A stretch of 64,000 nt of DNA from Balaenoptera acutorostrata (Eukaryota; Chordata; Mammalia; Artiodactyla; Balaenopteridae). This document shows positions 1 to 11,022 of this stretch, piece by piece. Location: assembly GCF_949987535.1 (NCBI RefSeq), contig NC_080081.1:67849603-67913602 (forward strand). Reading direction: 5' to 3'. Made by a program: the position numbers and the translations under genes. The notes below the pieces were generated by a model, which did no database searches, was not told the DNA's origin, and saw only the letters and a program-made list of their open reading frames with translations. The number at the start of each line of letters is the position of its first letter. Positions within the stretch are counted from its first letter, which is position 1.

Positions 1-750
1 TCACTTGTTTATTCATTCATCCAAGGAGTACCTCAGTCATATATCAGATATTTGTTGAGTATCTGGGCACTTCAGAAGATAACAAAAGAAGTATTTCACA
101 ATCTAAACACAAAATAAAGGAACCTTAAATCTATTTTCAAGGAACTGTGGTCTTCCAGAGGGTCCTTAGGTACACAAGCAGTTAATATACAATCCAGAGA
201 GTAATGAGTGTCGTGACGAAAAATACAGTTAAAGCTGCTAAAGAGGAGCAGAGAATTCAAAGCTCATAGCCAGCCTTGGCTGGACCTTAGGTGATCTGGG
301 CCCCAACTGTAGTGATGATTAGGGCAACAAAACATGGGAAGGGGGAGATTTTCCAGGGGAAAATTAGAACGTGAACAAAGAAATAGAGGTAGAAAATTAC
401 ACAAAATGTAGAGAGATATTATAATTAGTATAATTAACCTGACTTGACTAATTCAGAGGAAATCTAAAGAAGAGTGAGAGAAAAAATTAAAAAGACAGAT
501 TTGAGTCTTTGTCAGGCTGGGTTGTATACATTTTTTTTTAAATTTGGAAATAGTGAGCCATTGATGGTTTTTTCAGTAGGGCAGAGATATTCAGGAACAT
601 TAATCTGACAGGTGTATCTAGAATGAATTGGAAGGGGAAAAATTGAAGTGAGAGATAGTTTGGATATTCAATGACCTAAACAATAAACAAAAGGACCCTG
701 AAAGAGGCGATAGGAATAGGGTAGAGGAGTGAGATGGAGACAAGTGAAAT
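1..750 (-). repeat. Degraded L2 LINE remnant, antisense
   Basis: The first 70 bases read like the antisense of an L2 3' end: the ATTCATTCAT motif, then a TTGTTGAGTATCTGGGCAC-like stretch. Around 540-620 the text again matches antisense L2 ORF2 wording. The body between is heavily diverged. Seen by eye only, so the edges are approximate. Confidence 0.5.
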
Positions 751-787
751 GTAGAAGATGCAGGACTTGGCAACTAACTGGATACGG

Positions 788-825
788 CAAACAAGAGAGT
801 GAGAGGGAGAGAGAGAAAGAGTATT
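788..825. repeat. GA-rich simple repeat
   Basis: Imperfect run of GA dinucleotides inside a purine-rich stretch. Confidence 0.7.
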
Positions 826-1379
826 CCCATTCTAAACCAAAGTTATCTTTTTAAATTTATTTCATGGATAAAATTGACGTTCATTTGTACTCTATTCTAA
901 TTTATATATGGAAAGGTAAGTTGTTGAAATTCTGCAAAGAATTAGTAAAGAGAAATATGATTCAAAAATAATACAGAAATTAATTAAGCCAATCTAATGT
1001 GACAAAGTCATGATAAAAATATGATGCAGATAGTTTTCTAACTTAGGGTAGAATAAAACCTCTGGAAAAAAAATGCTTTGTTTACTGTATGAATAAAAAT
1101 TAAAAGAAGAAACATATGAGACAATGAGCCTCAAATAAATATTCAACGTGTATGTGACTGAGTCAAACCAATGATGCAGAATTGATTCTAGGCCTAGTTT
1201 TCACCTTTTATACTCAGAAGCCAAATACTAAAATAAGTAAAACATAGATATAAATCAAATAAAACATAATAAAAATTAAAACATCATATTATTTGTTTAA
1301 AACAATACAAAATTAAAGCATTCTGTTCTTTACAAACACTACACTTTCATGATTTCAATTCTCTTGATCTTTTATTTTC
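826..1379. other. Unassigned AT-rich DNA
   Basis: No repeat family or open frame of note recognised. Many short A and T runs. Confidence 0.5.
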
Positions 1380-1608
1380 ATTGACATATACACACTACTA
1401 TATATAAATTAGACAACTAATAAGAATCTACTGTATAGCACAGGGAACTCTACTCAATACTCTGTAATGGCCTATATGGGAAAAGAATCTAAAAAAAGAG
1501 TGGATACATGTATATGTATAGCTGATTCACTTTGCTGTACACCTGAAACTAACACAACATTGTAAATCAACTATACCCCAATAAAAATTAAAAAATAAAA
1601 ATAAAAAG
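1380..1608 (+). mobile_element. L1 3' UTR fragment (long-tail type)
   Basis: Contains the cetartiodactyl L1 3' UTR landmarks in order: CTACTGTATAGCACAGGGAA, the GCTGATTCACTTTGCTGTAC block, AACACAACATTGTAAATCAA, and an AATAAA followed by an A-rich tail. It is 5'-truncated and carries no ORF2 sequence. The tail runs directly into a second copy of the same region. Confidence 0.85.
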
Positions 1609-1800
1609 GGTTTAGCAGATAAAAACAAGGTCCTACTGTATAGCACAGGGAACTATATTCAATATTCTGTGATAAACCATAATGGAAAAGAATATGAAAA
1701 GGTATGTATATATATGTATAACTGAATCACTTTGCTGTACAGCAGAAATTAACACAATGTTGTAAATCAACTATACTTGAATAAAATAAATTTAAAAAAT
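1609..1800 (+). mobile_element. Second L1 3' UTR fragment, tandem to the first
   Basis: Repeats the landmarks of the preceding fragment (CTACTGTATAGCACAGGGAA, then the CACTTTGCTGTAC block, then TTGTAAATCAACTATACTTG and an A-rich end) with clear divergence. It is therefore a separate insertion or an old duplication rather than a recent copy. No clean target-site duplication was found. Confidence 0.8.
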
Positions 1801-3899
1801 AATGTAGGAATTTTCTGTTCATTTAACTGTGAACACTGAAAAGTCCATATTCAGCCTCATTTGTGTGTGAAATTTATACTTAAATCTTTCCTCAATCATA
1901 CTTCAAGAGATAAAGAACAGCAACCTCCCAGGTATTCATTGAAGGCTTAACAAAGTGAACTTCATTGGCGAGTCCCTTCCAGAAGGAGGGCAGTAAGATA
2001 GAACTTGCTGGCTACAGTGATTTCTAATGCCAGGAATGACAAGCAAAGCTTGTTCTGTATTTGGAGAGATTCAGAAATGGAAGATTCAGACAAGAAACTG
2101 GGGACGAAACAGAAGTAGAGTGAGAAAAAATAATACGTAAAAAAAATGGGGCTCAGATTCTGAATTTATACACCTTATCAAATGAACATACAAGTTTTTT
2201 TAATGTAGATTTGAACATAAATTATTATAGTTACATACTTGGAGAATTATAAAAATTCAACATCAGAAGTGACCTTATAGGCACTCTATCATAACTCTTT
2301 ATGGACAAGAAAGTTGTTGCTGAGGAAGGGGAAAATTTCAATCTTTTTTCCCACTCTGGTTTTCTTGTTAATAATATCAGCATCATTAAAGTCTACTTTA
2401 TTTCTAAATTGCAACAGTCTCTATTTTAATAGAAAGAGCAAACACGATTTGAATATGAACTAATCCTCTGAGATGTGGAGATCAAGCCCATTTCATTATT
2501 ATATTCATTGTGGGTGTCCCTAATGATTCAACAGCTAGCCTCTCTCTTGGCTTCTGTGCATTTTCCATGGCTCTGAGTCTCTCTTTTCCTCGCTCCACCT
2601 GTGCATTGCTCACATGACATGTGATCTGGGCCTGAACAGCTGGCAGATTTTGAGCAAGGGCCTTTGCCACAGCTTATGAGTATGTAAGTTGTTAATTTAC
2701 TAGATCAAAGAATGGAAAAGGCTACAGGCCATACCCCTAATGTTCCTCATTAAAAGCAAGTACATAAGAATGGAGTATGATGATTAAAAAACAGCACTAA
2801 CTGCACTCATTTCATTAAAGAATTGTGAACTGACAAAAGAGATTAAGTGGAGAATTCTTTCCAAAGATAAAAAGGATCCAGGGGAGTACAGATACCTAAG
2901 ATAGAAAGAAATATAAATATTCATTTAGAACTAGGATAGGCACTTAAAAAATATATATATGGTAAGTTCTAGATGCATTTGTCTAAAAGTAGGTGAAAAT
3001 GACTTTCGGTTATTTATCACTTATCATTAGTTAAATGTCAAATAGCTGTGTTCTTAATCACTAAAACTCTGTGATAATAAAATATTTTTAGAAATGACAT
3101 GCTTTTCTATTATTTACAATTCAGGACATCATTAAGAATAGCATATTTGGACAATGACAACTGTGTCTGGTTATGATATTTCTGCCAAACTAGGTGACAC
3201 CACAATATAAATTAGACTTGACATGTGATTATTCTGAAGTTCTTTTCTTTTCCCACACTTTATTTCTGTTTAAAAAACTGTGGAAGGGTAAAATAAAAAC
3301 GTGTAAACAATTTATTCTAGAACACTTGTAGGAAATCTTTCTTAATGTTGGCTGCATTTTTCTGTTCATTTGTCCCATGAAATGCAATAGTACTTTTGGA
3401 TAAAGAACCACATGTGTTAGTACTATTTTAGCCGTTATGCCTGTAGATGTAAATAGATTTTCTTGTTTGAAATCCATGTTATAATGTGTGTTCGTGGCAT
3501 GGCACTCCTGTGAGCAATCATCACTGAATGTCTACAATAGGCTTATAATGAGACACATGTTTATGTTAGCACAATAATTTTTTTTTTCCAATTGAAGTCA
3601 CAGTCTCCTTTTTCAGACCTCTAGGTTGAAAAAAATTCATGCTTTCTCCAAACATCCTGGATAATCCTATAACACATCCCCATATGTTAATAGCAGATTT
3701 TTTGGATAAAGGCAGATCTTATAAGTATTCATAAATAATCAGTGTATACCTTGAATAAGTGTGAATGGGAGACTGCCTAGATTGTTTTAAAAAAGTAATA
3801 AAAGGTGAAATATATCCAGAATATATCCAGAAATTTCCATCATAATTAGATGAGTAAACAAAACTGGTGCTTTTTGAAGTTCAAAAGATTTAAGATATA
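1801..3899. other. Apparently unique DNA
   Basis: No repeat confidently recognised. A short antisense frame at 2482-2670 (62 codons) has protein-like composition, but no start context, splice sites or homology can be claimed. A faint CR1/L3 or MIR-like phrase lies near 2240-2330. Confidence 0.4.
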
Positions 3900-4044
3900 A
3901 ATAGCAAAACACAAACAATTTAATTAAAAAACAGAGGATCTGAATAGACATTTTTCTAAAGAAGACATAGAGATGGCCAACAGACACAAAAAAAAGATGC
4001 TCAACATCACTAATCATCAGGGAAATGTAAACTAGAACACAATC
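3900..4044 (+). mobile_element. Old L1 ORF2 fragment
   Basis: Matches the late ORF2 region of L1 (the block encoding ...[12 protein letters not shown]...). The same ORF2 region occurs again at about 4150-4262, so this is a separate fragment from the one that follows. Many substitutions. Confidence 0.75.
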
Positions 4045-5147
4045 AACTGAGAAAATATATGCAAAGCATACATCTGATAAAGGACTATTATCCAAAATAT
4101 ACAAAGACCTCTTAAAACTCAACAATATGAAAAAAAATCTGATTTTAAAATGTGCCAAAGACTTTAACAGACATTTCACCAAAAGAGATATACAAATGGC
4201 AAATAAGCATATGAAAAGATTATCCACATTATATATCATCAGGGATATGTAAATCAAAACAACAATAAGATATCACTATATCCCAATTAGAATGGTTGAA
4301 ATCCAGAACAATGACAACACTAAATGCTGGTGAGGATGTGGAGCAACAGGAACTCTCATACATTGCTACTGGGAATGGAAAATGGTACAGCCATGATGGA
4401 AGACAGTTTGGCAGTTTCTTACAAAACTAAACATACTCTTACCATAAAACATAGCAGTCACACTCTTTGGCATTTACCCAAAGGAATTGAAAACTTATGT
4501 CCACATAAAAACCTGCACTACGATGTTTATAGCAGCTTTATTCATAATTGCCAAAACTTGGAAGCAACCAAGATGTCCTATAATATATGAATGGATAGTA
4601 AACTGTGGTACAACCAGACAATGGGAATATTATTCAGCACTACAAAGAAATGAGCTATCAAGCCATGAAAAGACATGGAGGAACATTAAATGCATATTCG
4701 AAAATGAAAGAAATCTACCTGAAAAGGCTACATACTGTATGATTCCAACTATATGACATTTGAGAAAAGGTAAACTATGGCGAGAGTAAAAAGATCAGTG
4801 GTTGCCAAGGTTTGGGGAAGGAAAAGGAATGAATAGGTAGAGCACAGAGGACTTTGAGGACAGTGAAAATACTTCATTTGATACTATAATGGTAGAATCA
4901 TGTCATTATAGATTTGTCCAAACCCATAGAATGTACATCAAGAGTGAACTGTAATGTAAACTATGGACGTAGAATGATTATGTTTTGTCAATGTAGTTTC
5001 ATCAGTTGTAATAAATGTCCCACTCTGTTGGGGGATGTTGATAATGGTGGAGACTATGCATATCTAGGGTCAAGAGCTATTTGGGAAATCTTGTAATGTC
5101 TTCTCAATTTTGCTGTGAACCTAAAAGTGCTCTAAAAAAATAAAGCT
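4045..5147 (+). mobile_element. Old L1 3' end (ORF2 C-terminus plus 3' UTR)
   Basis: Continuous sense L1 sequence from late ORF2 through the 3' UTR, ending at a CTCTAAAAAAATAAAGCTTA-type terminus at about 5146. That terminus is typical of older mammalian L1M families, not the young cetartiodactyl L1s nearby. The frames at 4324-4590 and 4487-4756 are remnants of the C-terminal domain in shifted frames. It is non-functional. Confidence 0.8.
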
Positions 5148-5247
5148 TAAGAAAAAAAAAGAAAGAGAGGGCAGACAGCAGAAGCAAGAAGAACTAAAAT
5201 CCTGCCACCTGTGGAACAAAAACCACATTCACAGAAAGAGACACAAA

Positions 5248-6152
5248 ATGAAAAGGCAGAGGGCTATGTACCAGATGAAGGAACAAGATAAAACCCCAGA
5301 AAAACAATTAAATGAAGTGGAGACAGGCAACCTTCCAGAAAAAGAATTCAGAATAATGATAGTGAAGATGATCCAGGACCTCGGAAAAAGAATGGAGGCA
5401 AAGATTGAGATGATGCAAGAAATGTTTAACAAAGACCTAGAAGAATTAAAGAACAAACAAACACAGGTGAACAATACAATAACTGAAATGAAAACTACAC
5501 TAGAAGGAATCAATAGCAGAATAACTGAGGCAGAAGAACAGATAAGTGACCTGGAAGACAGAATGGTGGAATTCACTACTGTGGAACAGAATAAAGAAAA
5601 AAGAAAGGAAAGAAATGAAGACAGCCTAAGGGACCTCTGGGACAATATTAAACACAAGAACATTTGCATTATAGGGGTCCCAGAAGGAGAAGAGAGAAAA
5701 AAAAGACCCGAGAAAATATTTGAAGAGATTATAGCTGAAAACTTCCCTAACATGGGAAAGGAAATAGCCACCCAAGTCCAGGAAGTGCAGAGAGTCCCAG
5801 GCAGGGTAAACCCAAGGAGAAACACGCCGAGACAGATAGTAATCAAATTGACAAAAATCAAAAACAAAGAAAAATTATTGAAAGCAACAAGGGAAAAATG
5901 GCAAATAATATACAAGGGAAATCCCATAAGGTTAACAGCTGATTTCTCAGCAGAAACTCTACAAGCCAGGAGGGAGTGGCAGACATAATGAAAGTGATGA
6001 AAGGGAAGAACCTACAACCAATATTACTCTACCCGGCAAGGATCTCATTCAGATTCGATGGAGAAATCAAAAGCTTTACAGACAAGCAAAAGCTAAGAGT
6101 ATTCAGCACCACCAAACCGGTTCTACAACAAATGCTAAAGGAACTTCTCTAA
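5248..6152 (+). pseudogene. L1 ORF1 (RNA-binding nucleic-acid chaperone), broken
   Basis: L1 ORF1p is a trimeric RNA-binding chaperone that coats L1 RNA in the cytoplasm. The open frame runs 246 codons from the ATG at 5248. Its N-terminal half is charged and coiled-coil-like (about residues 45-115, rich in E, K, I and L with repeated ITEAEEQISDLEDRM-type heptads). The RRM-like and C-terminal regions follow (about residues 130-240, including a GVPEGEE segment). A frame break at about 5985 gives a stop at 5988, and the remaining roughly 55 codons continue out of frame to a stop near 6152. The normal length is about 300 residues. Several substitutions also separate it from the antisense L1 copy at 49 kb. 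Confidence 0.9.
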
Positions 6153-6209
6153 GTGGGAAACACAAGAGAAGAAAAGGACCTAAAAAACAAACCCAAAACG
6201 ATTAAGAAA

Positions 6210-9200
6210 ATAGTCATAGGAACATACATAATCGATAATTACCTTAAATGTGAATGGAATAATGCTCCAACCAAAAAACACAGGCTTGCAGAATGGATAT
6301 AAAAACAAGACCCATATATATGCTGTCTACAAGAGACCCACCTCAGACCTAGGGACACATTCAGACTGAAAGTGAGGGGATGGAAAAAGATATTCCATGC
6401 AAATGAAAATCAAAAGAAAGCTGGAGTAGCAATACTCATATCAGATAAAATAGACTTTAAAATAAAGAATGTTACAAGAGACAAGGAAGGACACTACATA
6501 ATGATCAAGGGATCAATCCAAGAAGAAGATATAACAATTATATATGCACCCAACATAGAAGCACCTCAATACATAAGGCAACTGCTAACAGCTATAAAAG
6601 AGGAAATTGACAGTAACACAATAATAGTGGGGAACTTTAACACCTCAGTTACACCAATGGACAGATCATCCAAAATGAAAATAAATAAGGAAACAGAAGC
6701 TTAAAATGACACAATAGACCAGATAGATTTAATTGATATTTATAGGGCATCCCATGCAAAAACAGCAGATTACACTTTCTTCTCAAGTGTGCGTGGAACA
6801 TTCTCCAGGATAGATCACAACTTGGGTCACAAATCAAGCCTCAGTAAATTCAAGAAAAATGAAATCATATCAAGCCTCTTTTATGACCACAACACTATGA
6901 GATTAGAAATGAAGTACAGGGGAAAAAAACATAAAAAACACAAACACATGGAGGCTTAACAATACGTTACTAAATAACCAAGAGATCACTGAAGAAATCA
7001 GAGGAAATCAAAAAATACCTAGAGACAAATGACAATGAAAACACGACGATCCAAAACCTATGGGATGAAGCAAAAGCAGTTCTAAGAGGGAAGTTTATAG
7101 CTATATAAGCCTACCTAAAGAAAAAAGAAAAATCTCAAATAAACAATCTAACTTTACACCTAAAGGAACTAGAGGAAGAAGAACAAACAAAACCCAAAGT
7201 TAGTAGAAGGAAAGAAATCATAAAGATCAGAGCGGAAATAAATGAAATAAAAACAAAAAAAACAATAGCCAGGATCAATAAAACTAAAAGCTGGTTCTTT
7301 GAGAAGATAAACAAAATGGATAAACCATTAGCCAGACTCATCAAGAAAAAGAGGGAGAGGACTCAAATCAATAAAATTAGAAATGAAAAAGGAGAAGTTA
7401 CAACAGACACTGCAGAAATACAAAGCATCCTAAGAGACTACTACAAGCAACTCTATGCCAATAAAATGGACAACCTGGAAGAAATGGAAAAATTCTTAGA
7501 AAGGTATAACCTTCCAAGACTGAACCAGGAAGAAATAGAAAATATAAACAGACCAATTACAAGTAATAAAATGAAACTGTGATTAAAATCTTCCAACAAG
7601 CAAAACTCCAGAAACAGATGACTTCACAGGTGAATTCTACCAAACATTTAGAGAAGAGCTAACACCCATCCTTCTCAAACTCTTCCAAACAATTGCAGAG
7701 GAAGGAACACTCCCAAACTCATTCTATGAGGCCACCATCACCCTGATACCAAAACCAGCCAAAGATACTACAAAAAAAAAAATTACAGACCAATATCACT
7801 GATGAATATAGATGCAAAAATCCTCAACAAAATACTAGCAAACAGAATTCAGCAATACATTAAATGGATCATACACCATGATCAAGTGGGATGTATCCCA
7901 GGGATGCAAGGATACTTCAATATATGCAAATCAATCAATGTGATACACCATATTAACAAATTGAAGAATAAAAACCATATGATCATGTCAATAGATGCAG
8001 AAAAAGCTTTTGAAAAAATTCAACACCCATTTATGATAAAAACTCTCCAGAAAGTGGGCATAGAGGGAACCTACCTCAACATAATAAAGGCCACATACGA
8101 CACACCCACAGCAAACATCATTCTCAATGGTGAAAAACTGAAAGCATTTCCTCTCAGATCAGGAACAAGACAAGGATGTCCACTCTCGCTACTATTATTC
8201 AACATAGTTTTGGAAGTCCTAGCCATAGCAATCAGAGAAGAAAAAGAAATAAAAGGAATATAAGTTGGAAAAGAAGAAGAAAAACTGTCCCTGTTTGCAG
8301 ATGACATGATACTATACATAGAGAATCCTAAAGATGCCACCAGAAAACTACTAGAGCTAATCAATGAATTTGGTAAAGTTGCAGGATACAAAATTAATGC
8401 ACAGAAATCTCTTGCATTCCTATAAACTAACAATGAAAGATCAGAGAGAGAAGTTGAGGAAACAGTCCCATTCACCATTGCAACAAAAAGAATAAAATAC
8501 CATGAATAAACCTACCTAAGGAGGTGAGAACCTGTACTCAGAAAACTATAAGACACTGATGAAAGAAATTAAACATGACACAAACAGATGGAGAGATATA
8601 CCATGTTCTTGGGTTGGAAGAATCAATATTGTGAAAATGACAATACTACCCAAAGCAATCTACAGATTCAATGCAATCCCTATCAAATTACCAATGGCAT
8701 TTTTTACAGAACTAGAACAAAAAAATTCACAATTTGTATGGAAACACAAAAGACCCCGAATAGCCAAAGCAATCTTGAGAAAGAAAAACGGAGCTGGAGG
8801 AATCAGACTCCCTGACTTCAGACTATACTACAAAGCTACAGTAATCAAGAAAATACGGTACTGGCACAAAAACAGAAACATAGATCAGTGGAACAAGATA
8901 GAAAGCCCAGAGATAAATCCATGCACATATGGTCAACTAATCTATGACAAAGGAGGCAAGGATATACAATGGAGAAAAGACAGTCTCTTCAATAAGTGGT
9001 GCTGGGAAAACTGGACAGCTACATGTAAAAGAATGAAATTAGAACACTCCCTAACACCATACACAAAAATAAACTCCAAATGGATTAGAGACCTAAATGT
9101 AAGACCAGACACTATAAAACTCTTAGAGGAAAACATAGGAAGAACACTCTTTGACATAAATCACAGCAAGATCTTTTTTGATCCACCTCCTAGAGTAATG

Positions 9201-9818
9201 GAAATAAAAACAAAAATAAACAAATGGGACTTAATGAAACTTCAAAGCTTTTGCACAGCAAAGGAAACCATAAACAAGATGAAAAGACAACCCTCAGAAT
9301 GGGAGAAAATATTTGCAAACAAATCAATGGACAAAGGATTATTCTCCAAAATATATAAACAGCTCATGCAGCTCAATAGTAAAAAAACAAACAACCCAAT
9401 CCAAAAATGTGCAGAAGACCTAAATAGACATTTCTCCAAAGAAGACATACAGATGGCCAAGAAGCACAAGAAAAGCTGCTCAACATCACTAATTATTAGA
9501 GAAATGCAAATCAAAACTACAATGAGGTATCACCTTACACCAGTTAGAATGGGCATCATCAGAAAATCTACCATCAACAAATGCTGGAGAGGGTGTGGAG
9601 AAAAGGGAACCCTCTTGCACTGTTGGTGGGAATGTAAATTGATACAGCCACTATGGAGGACAGTATGGAGGTTCCTTGAAAAACTAAAAATAGAATTACC
9701 ATATGACCCGGCAATCCCACTACTGGGCATATACCCAGAGAAAACCATAATTCAAAAAGACACATGCACCCCAATGTTCATTGAAGCACTATTTACAATA
9801 GCCAGGTCATGGAAGTAA
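6210..9818 (+). pseudogene. L1 ORF2 (endonuclease and reverse transcriptase), multiply broken
   Basis: ORF2p nicks target DNA and reverse-transcribes L1 RNA onto the nick. The start codon position reads ATA at about 6210. Pieces in different frames cover the endonuclease (about 6250-6710, with the LQETHL-like stretch), a linker (7316-7582), the reverse transcriptase palm (7802-8263, with motif A around DAEKAF and motif B TRQGCPLS), and the C-terminal region (8559-9818, 419 codons, with a [18 protein letters not shown]ys/His motif). The catalytic LFADD box is still readable at 8291-8305 but sits after an in-frame stop at 8261. Several frameshifts and stops make it inactive. Confidence 0.9.
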
Positions 9819-10420
9819 CCTAAATGCCCATCGACAGACGAATGGATAAAGAAGAAGTGGTACATATATACAATGGAATATTACTCAGCCATAAAAAGGA
9901 ATGAAATCGGGTCATTTGTTGAAACGTGGATGGATCTAGAGACTGTCATACAGAGTGAAGTAAGTCAGAAAGAGAAAAACAAATATCATATATTAATGCA
10001 TATATGTGGAACCTAGAAAAATGGTACAGATGAACCAGTTTGCAGGGCAGAAATTGAGACACAGATGTAGAGAATAAATGTATGGACACCAAGCGGGGAA
10101 AGCAGCAGGGTGCTGGGGGTGGTGGTGTGATGAATTGGTCGATTGGGATTGACATGTATACACTGATGTGTATAAAACTGATGACTAATAAGAACCTGCT
10201 GTATAAAAAAGTAAATAAAATAAAATTTAAAAATTAAAAACAGAAAAAAGAAAAAAATACATATATATGGCTCCTGCCTCCTAGTCTCTGTGGGAGAGAA
10301 GTAGTCTAACTTCAGTAAGCACCAGTTAACAAACACAGATGGCCTGATCACATAGACCAACTACCACCCCCCCCACCCGAAAATCCTCTAGTACTTTTTT
10401 AGTAGCTTGCACCAGTGCTT

Positions 10421-10439
10421 AAAAACTCTCCTTCCATTT
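10421..10439 (+). repeat. Target-site copy 1 (left)
   Basis: Left copy of the reused insertion site, AAAAACTCTCCTTCC followed by ATTT. It differs at two positions from the copies at 10621 and 11009. AAAAAC preceded by TT is a good L1 endonuclease site (TTTT/AA on the other strand). Confidence 0.8.
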
Positions 10440-10619
10440 ATAAATAGAGACACAGACATAGAGAACAAACGTATGGACACCAAGCAGGGAAAGCAGGGTG
10501 GGGGGTGGTGGTGGTGGTGGGATGAATTGGGAGTTTGGGATTGACATCTATACACTAATATGTATAAAATAGATAAGTAATAAGAATGTGCTGTATAAAA
10601 AAATTAACTTAAAAAAAAA
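10440..10619 (+). mobile_element. 5'-truncated L1 3' UTR, short-tail type
   Basis: Matches 10036-10210 of the larger L1 (AGAGACACAGAC..., ATGGACACCAAGC, a GGTGGTGGTGGTGG patch, then GTGCTGTATAAAAAAATTAA and a poly-A). It ends at the same short 3' terminus. Flanked by copies 1 and 2 of the target site. Confidence 0.88.
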
Positions 10620-10620
10620 C

Positions 10621-10634
10621 CTCTCCTGCCTTTT
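10621..10634 (+). repeat. Target-site copy 2 (middle)
   Basis: CTCTCCTGCCTTTT directly after the poly-A of the L1 tail. Identical over 14 bases to copy 3 at 11009-11022. Confidence 0.85.
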
Positions 10635-11008
10635 AAATATCATAGATTACTGATGCTGACTCTTTCAAATATAACTAGAATGATTTTGGAAATACCAGAA
10701 ATTTTTACAGCATATTAGATAAAACATGTAGACAAAGTTTTGTTTAATTTCTTTCAAAATTTATGTGTGTAAATTCTGTGTAAGCTATAAGGTAGCTAAG
10801 AAATATTTTATTAATCATGTGATAAAATATTAATACAAATTTAGTCAATTCTCATTTTAAGTTATCCCATAAGATATTTAACATTTTCTAATTTTTATGA
10901 ACAAAACTTAAAATTTAAGCTACTTGCCACATTGTTTAGTTTTTAGCTACACATACCTTTCTCTTCATTAAATAAAAAAGCAATATTTGTTCTTGATTAA
11001 AAAAAAAA
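10635..11008 (+). mobile_element. Unidentified retroposed 3' end or L1 3' transduction
   Basis: About 370 bases of AT-rich sequence with no repeat I recognise. An AATAAA at 10971-10976 lies about 22 bases before a run of A at 10999-11008, as in a polyadenylated RNA end. The segment is bounded on both sides by the identical 14-base CTCTCCTGCCTTTT, as expected for retroposition. The source transcript is unknown. The alternative is that it was carried downstream of the adjacent L1 by readthrough. Confidence 0.6.
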
Positions 11009-11022
11009 CTCTCCTGCCTTTT
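11009..11022 (+). repeat. Target-site copy 3 (right)
   Basis: CTCTCCTGCCTTTT following the poly-A. Identical to copy 2. Confidence 0.85.

Larger units (their letters stand above)
5157..10257 (+). mobile_element. Near-complete sense L1, short 3' UTR type, 5'-truncated
   Basis: This is a 5.1-kb L1 LINE in sense orientation. It keeps only about 90 bases of 5' UTR, then ORF1 (5248-6152), a short spacer, ORF2 (about 6210-9818) and a 3' UTR of about 400 bases. The 3' UTR has a G-rich patch near 10110-10130 and ends at GCTGTATAAAAAAG plus an AT-rich tail. The tail ends earlier than in the long-tail L1s of this window. Both ORFs are broken, so the copy is dead. The 5' end abuts the A-rich end of an older L1. 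Possible target duplications are A-rich and not convincing. Confidence 0.92.

Noticed and set aside
2482..2670. 62-codon antisense frame with protein-like composition
   Set aside because: Too short. No splice sites, poly-A or homology could be shown.
5229..5927. 232-codon antisense frame rich in Ser, Phe and Leu
   Set aside because: Mirror of L1 ORF1 on the opposite strand. The open frame follows from the codon use of the real ORF.
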